A stretch of DNA of 64,000 nt, taken from positions 23,043,471 through 23,107,470 of the forward strand of contig JAVLUZ010000145.1 in assembly GCA_036768485.1 (NCBI GenBank). Reading direction: 5' to 3'. Shown piece by piece: positions 47,580 through 59,500 of this stretch. The stretch comes from Mermis nigrescens. Lineage: Eukaryota > Nematoda > Enoplea > Mermithida > Mermithidae. Each line of letters opens with the position of its first letter. Within the stretch, counting starts at the first letter, position 1. The notes beneath the pieces were generated by a model, which made no database searches, was not told the origin of the DNA, and worked only from the letters and a program-made list of their open reading frames with translations. A program made the translations under genes and the position numbers.

Positions 47580-50500
47580 GTGAGTTTCAAATTTACCCAT
47601 TTTTCTATTGAATTCTAATTTTTAAATTTTTATTTCCTTTCGAAGATTATTACAGTAGCCATAACCGCAATTGCTGAACGATCTAACGATTCAGGCGATA
47701 ATTTTGACGATAAATCGTCAGCTCAGGTGCAGAGGGCTAATTTTTATCAAGGGAGTAGTGGAGGTAAGCTTGATTCATTTAGTAGGCTCTCCTATGTTAG
47801 ATGTACGCAGAATTCTTTTTTTAATTGTAATTAAGAGTTCGCATTCCTTACATATTTACTAGGATATTTGCAGTCGTATCCCAAGATTTTTGCCACGCAT
47901 ATTTGTCTTCTTCGATGTCTTTTTTCTTGGGGTAATCATTTAATACTGCCATGTTAACATTTGACTAATCTGATTTTTTTAAAGTCTTTCGCGAGAGCAA
48001 CGCGCTTCGAAACCTTACGCTTATAACGATGCTTGATTGTGTTCTTTTTTTATGGTTGTCAGCTTCATTTGCTTTCGAAAGTAAAATGCTATCGCTTTTT
48101 TAGCGATAATCGAAATTTTTTGTGAAATTAGAAATTAAAATTTGGAAATAATTCGCAAATAAATTTGATATAAGCGAATTTTATCGATTTTAATACTATT
48201 AATTTATTAAGTATTAATTTTTAAAAGAGTTATACTTACAAATTCAGTTTTTTATAACTTTCACATTACATTATTCAAATTTTTTGTCACTTAAATAAAA
48301 TTTAATATTGTAATTTACAATATTTAAATTTAAAAAAATCGTGTCAATCCACTGAGCACAAGAAAGAGGTTAATTTTCGTTATCTTATTGCCGGAAAAAT
48401 TTTAGCCGAGTATAACCACGTTGTTGATCCGAAAATCGACGTGCACAATGACACTTTGGTTAGCGTGTGGACAACAGTGAAAGGCAGTCGAATGAAAGTC
48501 GATTTTCAGCTAGTTGACACCGGCTTATGGACCGAACACTCAGTTCGCGTTATCAAGGATGAAGCTAATATTAGCACGCTGGATATCAACGGATACTCTA
48601 AAAAGTGTCATTATCAATCCATAACCGAAAACGTTTTTGCTACATTATCAAATTGCAATGGTAGCTGGGTAAGTGGATTTTATAAATTAATTAATTAATT
48701 AAACGGCGTATCCATGATTATCGTAAGAGGGCGGAGCGGTACTCCAGTTTTTCCTGAAACAGTCAAAAATAAGTGCGACCGCCCTTCACGCGCGAAACAG
48801 CGTTTTTTCGCTGTCTTATCTTGCCTACTTTTTAAAAGCATTCTGTGCTTTATTTTTATAAAAAACGATCAAAATTTTCGGCAATTTTGTGCGAAAAATA
48901 GTAGAATTTTTGAAATTTTGACAGGAGGACATCGGTGGCTTGATTTTCTGTACCTATCTATTTGTGGACTTGGAGCAATACACTAGCCCACTGAAGCATT
49001 TGACTTGAAGCGTCGAAAATGTTTGAAATTTTGGCTTAAAAATAAAAAAATGATGAATAATCCGTTTTAATGCTATAGAAATCGGTTTAGGAGTAATACA
49101 GAGGTTTTTCCGCTACAAAAACCAATTTCTGGCGCGGAAATTTGGCTTTCAGGCCGCTAAGAAAGTCAATAAATGCCTCTAATGGGTATATTCCGGCGCT
49201 AAACGCCGAGAAAACTCAAGAAATCACAATCAGAAATGGCTAAAATCATTACAAGTCACATATCCATTCTGTATACTTGAATCCATCTCTGAATTAATTT
49301 ATTAATCAATAAACTCATTAATTTTTATTAATCGATAAATTCAGTAAATGGTTAAAAAAGAATTAATTTCGTGTGTAGAGCTGTATTTAGAGGATAGATG
49401 GGGAAGTCGCTCCTTTACCATGGAACTTTTTCTAAATAGTAAGGTAATGCTAAAAATATTACAATTTCATTGAAGAAATTTTTCGAATTTTCAGTGCGCC
49501 GCGCAATGTTGTTTGCATTTCCTACTATTTTTCGTCTGAAGCGGTCACTAAGTATAATTGCGAATTCTTTAAAGAGTACAGATGATTTCAATATTTTGGT
49601 CTAAAATAGTGCAACATTTAAATTTTAGCCAATTTATCAATATTTTTTAGCCTTTAATTACAATCACCTACTGCTTAGAACACATGTGCAAGTACGGTAT
49701 TGTGACATAAAACAGAGTAGCTTCTAATTATTCGCAATTCGCTATTCCTATTTATACTTCAGAGATTTCAAACTTTTTCCTCGAGATAACACCTTTTCTC
49801 AAGCCAAAGAATATACCTAGACGTATTTTTTAATTCGAATTGTTCTACGCGTGCTGCATTCGAAACCGATTTTAAATCACTTCTCGAATAAATCAAAGAT
49901 TTACGCATAAACACAAGCGCAGTTGAATTGGGTCAATTTTTTGAGAATCGTGTAAAAAATTTCGAGAACTCAAATTTGAATAACTTTCAAAAATATCAAA
50001 ATGGTGATCGAATCGGATAGCGTCATTCGATTTATCATTTTTTAGAGAAAAAACGGAATCATTTAATAAATAACTTGATAATAACTTTAAGCGTTTTTAT
50101 TTTCATTCGAATTCCCGAAATTGTTTTCTAAATTATTTATTTTTGTTTCAATTTCTTTTAGAGTGGAATTATTGTGATCAAAGGCGAAATGTACGTGCTT
50201 CGACCGACAGACCCAATCGACGATACGATTTCGGATGAGCGGCCGGAGTGGAACCGCGAAAGCAGCGAAATTGCCGCCGAAACAATATCATTTGATAACA
50301 AAACCGAGGAAGGGGTTGTTATTATCGATCCTCAACAACAAATTCTCAGATCGAATCTCTCTTTGTCGTCTGACGAAAAATCGTTCGACCTTGACTTAGA
50401 AAGTCTAAAAAATAGCAGCGTATTATTTTCGAACGATTCCGACTCCATCGTCTACGATGATAATAATAATAACAACATGAATTATAATTACACGGACGAA

Positions 50501-53500
50501 TCAATCGAACTACTAACAGACATTGAACCTTCATTAATTGCTGATAAGAACGAATCGAATTCGATCGTCAGAATGAAAAGGGATTCGATAATTCAAAAGG
50601 AAGCTAGCGCTTCTTTCTGCGGAGGTAGGTGAAAAACAACTTTGAGTATACGTATCTATTGTTGTCTAAATTTGAAGTTAAATAGTAGGTAGTTTTTAAC
50701 AACAAATCGACATCATTTTTTCTTAAAACTTATTATAAAAAACTTGGCTTTGATTATCCACACGTACTTATCTTTGAAGAGATAATTTCAAATAATAAAT
50801 GTCACATGCACGTACGTATCTTTGGCGCTATACGCTGCCTTACAAGCTCAGTCATGCATCGGCAGTGACGAAATTCAGGAATGTATGGAAGTCGAAATTT
50901 AAAGGCAAAAAATGTTAAAAGGGTGAGTACCGAAAAGTTCTATCAGCAAATTGTAAAAGTAACAAAAAAAGGTAATTTGAATTCTCGGCTTCTGCGGGGT
51001 TGTTTTTTTTATTCGAGAGAATTCGAAACCCTCTAGCGCGCATGTATGGTTGCACTAGTAAAACACCATTTTTGTGCCCAGTTACGGCAGTAAAATTGAA
51101 AAATTGCGTAGCATAGTAATCTCTTTAATACATATACGTGTGAAAGTCAGTCATGTCTGATTGTGCCCAGGGTCGCCGTCCGTCCAGCTTGGCTGTCTAT
51201 CCAGAGTGGCCCTCCCACGCTATATGGTAAATGGTAAAATCCCGTAGCAAGAAGTTACTTGATTCACCTCTGCTGTAGGTGCGGGTGCCTATTTTTCCCG
51301 ATACACAGCCCTAGGCCAGCGTGTCTGATTAGACCGAGTCTGGGTCACGGGGCCTGTGTGACTGCGCAGAACGCTGTTACCATCCGCCACACAAGTGCAG
51401 CTTCCCATTTATCGACCCCGGAGGGATGAAAGGCTGGGTTGGCCTGCCGAAAAGAACTGCGTCAACGTGGATTCGAACCTAGAACCTTGCGATTCGTGGG
51501 TTTAACTGTTAACCACTCGGCGTCTCTCCGACAATCACTAGTCCACGCTATATGAATGCAAAATTAGGGCGTGAATTCTCCATGATGGCCGCCCATCTAG
51601 CCTGGTTGTCCATCCAGGCTGACCGTTCATCCAGGATGGGATACATTTGTTGAATTAGCTGATGAAGTGTTCGCCTATGAAATGATGCGAATGAAGTTTA
51701 CCGAGTAAAGGCGTGAAAAACTATCACCTTTTACTAGATTATGTAGCGTAGCAACATAAAATGTACCTGCTTGCATCAGAGTAGTCTTGTAGCTAAGTAA
51801 TGTCTCTTAGAAGTCATAACTTAATTAAATAACCGAGTGAATATTTTTATGTGTAAGCCAGAGCAGTAGCGTGATAATTCATACATTAAATAAGCCCTAT
51901 TCCTTTATGCTACTCACTAGAACAAATCGATAGACCACCCTTACGCTATCTTTTACGGAAGCGATTATTTTACAAGTAGGAGAATCTGAACGATTTGAGA
52001 ATCGAGACGGTGGGAGAAATGGGATTTTCAGCAGTCTAAAAATGACCTCTTGTAATCTTAGAAGGATAATTGAGACTGTCTATGAATTGGTACGGTCGGA
52101 GAAACGTGACAGGTTGTTTAGGCCATCTATCCGATTGGGACGGCCAAGCTGGACGGGCGGCTAAACAGGGACAGACAGCCACCCTGGAAAAATGTAATAA
52201 ACAGGAAGACGGACAACCCTGGACGGCCACTCTGGATAGTAACGTGACGTCTTGTCTCGATCCTTTCACTCCGAAGCAAGGAAGAAAAATTCATTTCTAC
52301 GTAATATATTTGTAAAGAAAATGTGTCATCAGGCATTGAGTGTTTTTATTTTCAAATAGGTCTGTTTTTTTTCGGAAAAACGATACTTGTTGTTATATTA
52401 CAAGGAGAATCACTTCAATTCATAATTCAAATCTTAAAAGTATCTACAAGAATAATTACCGATTAAAAAAACGTAGAATAGAGCGAATCATAATTAAAAA
52501 ATTTTTTCTGAATTTTTGCAAGTAGGTAACGACCATATCAAGAAAAGCGAAATGAGCAAAAAATTCCTGTAATTTTCTACAAGAAAACATGCAATTTGAA
52601 ATGTGCAGTAAAAGTTGGTAGGAAATACGCGTTTTGTGAAAAGCTTATGTAAAGTTTTAAAACTTGCCAGTCAGTGAAATTTTTGTTTTTGTTTTATTCA
52701 TTATTTGTAATTTTTTATGATTTTTTTACTTTCTAGTAAATGGTTTTGAGCTCGAAGAAAAATTGGGCGACGAAACTGTCAGCTCATCTGAAACCGCTGC
52801 GGTGCTCAATTCGTATTCATCGGAGAAAAGTTACAAATGGTGGGAAAACCTGGTTTTGGAACTCGCTGTTTTCGTTGATCAGTACCTGTGGAATAAATTT
52901 GAACGAATGTATGGTGATCGAGTTTTCGGTCAGTTGGAGGACTTCGTCACTACCATTATGCATAACGTACGTAAACCTACTTTTGTATTGAGGCTTTCAA
53001 AAAAATACACAGGTGTAATTAATTAAAACTTTCCAGGAAAAATCTCACTAAATTGCTTTTTTAGGAAAAAAATGGCTAAAAAACTTTGAAATCACAGAAA
53101 TTTTGGAACTTTAATGTTTTTTGAGAATACGTGCCACGTGTTGTTCATATTTGTCTCTGATACTGCATAATTTGAAATTAAAGTAAATTATACTCTACTT
53201 AGAAGCAAAAACTTTGGAAAATCCAAGATAAAGTTCTTTAATGAAGCTTATATTAGAGTTTCCTATCCTTTCGAACTTTAGAATCGTAATTATCGTAGAC
53301 GAAAGGATTAAAAAATTTGGGCACTCTTGTCATATTTCTATGTGCAAGAGTCATTCGGTTCCTCAATTTTTCTGAGCTAAATGAAAATTATATGACGTTT
53401 TACAAACTTTCAGCTAGCTTCTGCGACTTGTTTTAGGCAAAATTGCAAAAACTCGTTTGTTTAATCTTCAACTTGAATTTCGAGCCGAATTTATTTAATA

Positions 53501-56500
53501 GAGCGAAAAAATTTTTGTCTCGAAGCTATATTTTCCTGGTTTTTTTCTTTCCTCGGTCGCCAATAAAACCACTTTTACGATAGAGTGTATAAAGTTGTTC
53601 AAAAGATTTGTCTAAAAATAAATGACCTTTTCTAATTGACGTATTCTTTGATGCGTTTTAACGTACAACTCTTCTACAACCACCCTTCGATAAATCCCAA
53701 AATCAAATTCAAAATTGTCCGATACGAAATATTCAAAAGCCAACCGCGTGAGCATTTTGCCAAAATAGCGTTGAGACATTGCGAGTGACGTACATGCATT
53801 TTCATACTTACTCGTATATGACAGACTTTGAGTAGATGAGGCGATAAAATTTTATTGATTACACGCTTGAAAGACTTTATGGCTAGAACAACGATCCAAA
53901 TTTCAGACTAAAAAATTCAACGTAATCAGCAAAGCGAAAAAATTGCAAAAATATGCCCTAAATGAAGAAATGTAAGACTCGAAAAAAATTTTGGCTTAAT
54001 TCGTAGAAAGTTGTTGGAATATGCAAATTCTCCATTTGATTCCTGAAGAAAACTCGCGGAAAGTTCAATTTTATTTTCAAGAGTCTTCGTTTATATAAAT
54101 AAGTCCCTAAAAACTATTATACAATTTCAAAATTTCATCTCGTGTTAGTCTAGCCAAATTTAATTAATGGCTAGGTCGAAATTTGGCAAGCATAAAACAA
54201 TGCATATTTGACATAAAAAAATCAATATAAACGTATTTGTAAGTAGAAATAATTATATAATCCGCTTTCCAGATCTATCCGGTTTAATTTACAGACGCTA
54301 TAGCATATTATCAGTTTGCAGCACCAAGATTTGAAGCTACGAAGGGGCTGTATTTCTTGCTTAAGTTTTTCAAACGTGGATAAAAGTCTAATATGTCTTT
54401 CAGTAAAGATCGAATAAAGAGAAATCAGACTTGTTTTACAAACATATGTATATGATTATTAATCATAACCAAAGGTTCACCGCATGATGACAAGTCAGGG
54501 GTCCTCCAATCTGGGGCTCAATGAGTGAACTTTTTTCTTGGCTAAAATGGCTTTAAGAATTGGTACGGACTTCAAATAACTTAAAACTACATAATTGGTA
54601 GTTTTTAATCGATTTCAAGCACTTTTGCAAAAAGTATTTATTTTTCCGTTATTGGCCTTAATGCTGCCTCATTTTTCTCCTTTTTACTTCTGATAGTTGC
54701 CTCTTTGATCACCATTATCGAAAAATTACGAAATATCGCAAATATGTCACAGGTAAATTATTACATTTCGCGTTAGGAAATTTTGTTTTAGAATAAAACA
54801 TATTTGAACAAACTAGTTAATATACCAATATTATATACCTGCATATTTTAGTATAAAAACGTATCTTTTCTCATTGAATTTAGATCTTAAGACTCCCGCA
54901 CGTCTTTTTTCGATTCATACAATAATGCAGTAAATTTTCTTCTTAACTTCATTTCATAAATCTAGGAGGCAACAACAAACTAAATGAATTTTGTTTTCTC
55001 TCCATGTCATTAGTGTACTATAGTGGAAGGTAATACACAGTTGACGCTAATAAACAGATTTCGTGGGTAAAAATTTTAGTTTAGAACTCCATATTAGCTG
55101 CTTATAATCGTAAGCAGGAACTACGGAAAGGTGGTTTTAAGTGAGTAGACGTAGCTAAGCTTGTATTATATGAACTTTTGTATAGCTAAGATTTATATAG
55201 ATTTAATTGTACTTTGTACTATTATTATAATATTATTATTATACTTGTATTATTAGCAAATTTACTTGGTCCGAAATATGCGTTTTTATTTTTAGCGTGA
55301 AATGCGCGGCATTTCTGATGCACTCGAGTACCTAAATGCTTTTTGTGATTATCAATATCGCTGGAAGGGCAGAAACTGGGATCACGGACTTTTGCTAACT
55401 GGGTAAGAAAATGCGATATTTAGCGTAAACGTGTGGTTCGATTTCTTGTCTGATAAATAATTATTATCGTTTGATCAGTGATCTAGAAGCGCAGTTTAGG
55501 GTGGACATGCACGTGGGGGAGGATTAAGGACTTTAGACCATACTGGGCGTGGGGTATTAGGTTGGGGGTTTACACCTCTCCCCAAAATCTGAAAAAGCCC
55601 TCGCAAAAGTCTATAAACCTCAGACCTGAATTTTTGGCATGTTCTTCGGATATTTGTCGGTTTTGACCCCTAGAATTTGGCTGCTGCTAATGTATGGTCA
55701 AGAACCGCAGATAGATGTAAGACCAGATTTTCAGAAAAACTGAGGCAAAATTACAGCCAAAAATTCTAACTGATATGCAAAAGTGCTTAGAATCGACTCA
55801 AAAAACAATTTTAGTTTATAAGCCAAGCTACGTTCGTATTTGTTTCTAAAGAATAGTGTAGCTCGAAACCTTTCAGACCACCATGCTGCACATCTGTGGT
55901 CCCTGAGCAGACATGCACGTGAGGGAGGGGTTTAGTTATCCTGAACCCTTCCCCCAGATGGAAAGAAAAAATTTTTGTTTGGAAAATGAGGCAAAACGAA
56001 GGCCAAAAATGGATGAAAATTGAAAATTTTCTTCAAAAATGCTTGAAAATGACTAGAAACTGTGGAATAACGTAGTTTTAACGCTATTCTAGCATACCAG
56101 CTTTTGAGGTCATTTAGCTCAAGAAGCTCAATTTTTGACTTTCGGCCATGCTGTGCACCTATGGTCCCAAGTAAATCAATTTTAACGCCAAATTCATTGA
56201 TATTATGCCTAAGTTTTTGGCTTAGTTTTAATTTTGAATTTCAAATTTTTCAGTATATAAATTTTACATTCTATATATAAAGTGCTAAATATAAAAAACC
56301 AAAATAATCAAATTTAATATTAAAAAATTTATTCACCTCGCGAACCTGAATTTTGCTCATATCGAACGTCTTACATATATCTAAGAACGTAATATGAAAA
56401 TTTGTGAAAGGTAGAAAATGTAATGTCTTCAAACGTCCTACTTCCCCGAATGTATTTTATCGAAAATCCCACTTCTTCGAAGAATGGTATAAAATTGAGA

Positions 56501-59500
56501 ACTTGTAACGAAAAATTCCGCCTCGTCGCATGTCTTTTCGAATGCACAAGTTCTACGAATGTCAAACTACTTCGACAATATAAGAATCTGTAAAGCGCAA
56601 ATAATTCCTATAAAATTGTCACCTCCATGCTTGACATGCTCACTGTATTGCGTGCCATAAAACGTTATTGCATGCAAATTAATTTGTGCTACCCATACAT
56701 GATTTTGGTGGGTTGGGGGTTCATATCCCTAAAATTTTTCATTTACCCAGAATTCTCGATTTTTCGAAAGTTCCCAAAAATTTTCTAAAAATTCGTAGAA
56801 AACAAGCTTTTTTAAGTGTTTCTAGCTATCTAATTGCTCAAAGTGTCAAATTTTTGGCGCTTCACGCTATACACTCATGTTTTGACAATATTTTATTTAA
56901 TTTTTTGAGTTTTTCGAATTTTTTCGAAATTTTGTTATGCTTTTATCCTCTAGAAAGATAATTACATCGTCATAAACGCCGAAAAACCATATTTTTGACG
57001 CGTACCTATCATTTTTGGGACGAAAGAAGGCACTTTATAATTTCACTCTATTCCAGAATTGCTATGCTGTACATATACGGTGCTACCTATTATGAATTAA
57101 ACGGCAATATATCTATAGTAAGTTGTCAAAATGCATGAGATCATAAAAAGCTTTTTGTACCACGATAAAAATTGCAAAGTTGCATTTTAAACAAAATTAC
57201 CTTCATTCGAAATTTTACTTCTTTTATTATTCGCATGATTGTTATCACCATACTGTTTTCTTGAAGGCCATATTTCTTCTCAGCAGGAAATTCAATCGAA
57301 CGAATGAAACTAAAGTTTGCTTTAGCTGATAGACCTTGCAGAGTGTCTAACACTTAAGAAGATCCTAAAGAATGCGTGCGATAAAGTGGGAGTTTAGAAG
57401 AGATGGGATGGGGCCATACATGGGCGTGGGAGGTCTGTGGTATACACCCCCCAGAAGGCCAAACCCCCAAAAAAGCCAAAATACCCCTCAGAATTCAATT
57501 TTTGAAATTTTTTGTTTTTTTTGCGATTTTTGTTGCCAAATGGATAGTGCTCGATGAGAAACGTTGAAAATCGGTGTTTTTTCGCCATACCAGCATTTTT
57601 TGACCTTCGAAAAATCTTGCACCCCTCCTCAGAATTTTAGTGCTGCCACCTATGGATGGAACCATACATGTCCACGGCTCAAAATTGGGGGGTCCGAACA
57701 TACGTGGACAGCAAGAAAATTCAGGGGGAAGGGGTGCAAGATTTTTTAAAGGTAAAAAATGGCCTTAAAATGGTGGTATGGCGAAAAACACCATTTTTCG
57801 ACGTTTCTCATCGAGCACTATCCATTAGCATATAAAAATTGCGAAAAAAACGAAAAAAATTTTCAAAAATTGAATTCTGGGGGAGGGTATCTTGATTTCT
57901 GGGGTGTGGTCCCGAGCCATTTTTAGGGGGGTTGGGTCAGTGACCTCCAGTTTTTGGCCAAAAACGGCCGAAAAACGCCTAAGAACAGCCAAAATTTAGA
58001 TTTTTTTCGAAAATCGGGGGTTACAAATTTTCTGTTTGGCTTTGGGGGATGGGATGACGTCCGCCTTTGGGTTGGGGGATTCCCTCATCCGCCCTCTTAC
58101 ATGTATGGATGGAATTTTACGTGTTCGGAGGGGTTTGACCCACCTAACAATCGCTGTTGACCCCCACATTGTCGATTTTTTGAAAAATCAATAGAAAGTA
58201 TGTTTTTTAAAGCGTTTTAGCTATATTTTCTTTAAATAGTGCCGAAGTTTCTGCCTTTGCACCATATACTCATTTTTTGACTATATTTTGTTAAATTTTC
58301 TTGCATTTCAAAAATTTTCAAACTGTTTTTATGTTCTAGAAAGTACAAGCTCTGCCCAAAAAGTCGAAAAAAGAGTGTTTTTAACGTGTACCCAGGATTT
58401 TCAAGCCCAAAATAGCATTTTGTAACATTTTTTGAAGCTGACACACCACAGCTCTAATTCTGTAAGTGCATGGATGGGAGATGGGACGTGTAATAACGCG
58501 GAATTTCGAAGGAATGGGAATTTATAAATGGCGAGATAGGAGAGGTGGGAGTCCCTGAAGTTGGCATCGGAATTTTCAGGATTTCCGTCCGTCGTATAAT
58601 TGCGCGGCAAAATTCGAGTTTGATAAAGAAATAAGAAATACACGTTGAATTTCTGTGAGATGCGAGAGAATAAAGCAATTAAACTAAAAAATGCATAAAG
58701 AAAAAAGTTGGTGACGTGCATCATTTAAGAAGTATTCTCAAATGCATTTAAAGAGTCGACTTGACCCGCCACGGCAACGACCACGACATAAGCGGCATAG
58801 CGCGAATGAACGGAGTCTGCGACCCCCTCAATGCTTGCATGTTGTCCGAAGCGGCGGACTTCCGGGCTGCCTTCATCACTGCCCACGAGTTAGGCCACAG
58901 CCTTGGGATGAACCACGATGAACCTGCGTGTGGAGATCAATTCATCATGTCTACGGTTTTGGGAGGAGGCAAAGTTATGTGGTCCACCTGCAGCGTTAAT
59001 GACTTTCATAAATTCTTGCATAAATTGAAGTGAGTGATGTTGACATACGTCTTGCATTGACATATGGCAGTGAGGTTTAGGGTCCTTCTGTAAAATATAA
59101 AACCTACAAGGCCTACGAGATTAAATTTTCTAAAATTTCCGTCCTTTCGCGATTTTTTCACGCTAATAGATGCAGCTTGACGAGAAAATACATTTTTTTG
59201 CACACATCGGTTTTTCGCCCTTCTTTGACCTTCGGAATTTTGTGGGTTCTCCCTAGACCCGCACACTTTCGACTACGCGCATGTTTGCTCGCAGTAGCTT
59301 ATCGAGAGGGTTTTCATGTTGCATCTCAAATTTTCGTAAAAAATATTGATTAGTCAGAAACAAATTATACCTACCTGTGAGTTGATGTGTTCGAGCAATT
59401 TAGATGAATCTGCTAAAATTTCGGAATCATATGACTCAGTTTCATGTAGGCTCTTTCTGACGCTACGAAATCGTGTGAAGAGATATTGTAATACTCCGCC

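Larger units (their letters stand above)
55403..58753. other. gene 2 intron 7, dense in dispersed repeats
   Basis: Contains family A (55503-55720, 55908-56165), family D (56695-57080, 58135-58440), family B in both orientations (57415-57655 minus, 57675-57905 plus) and family C (57950-58105). No exon. Gene 1's corresponding intron is also its longest and also filled by elements, but different ones. Confidence 0.6.

Noticed and set aside
52070..52315. 81-codon frame in gene 2 intron 4
   Set aside because: Lies in the right arm of foldback element FB4; open because of the GC-rich repeat units.
53747..53797. Extension of gene 2 exon 6 to a later donor
   Set aside because: The only later GT sites are in the wrong phase or lie beyond an in-frame TGA, and gene 1 ends the exon at the same codon.
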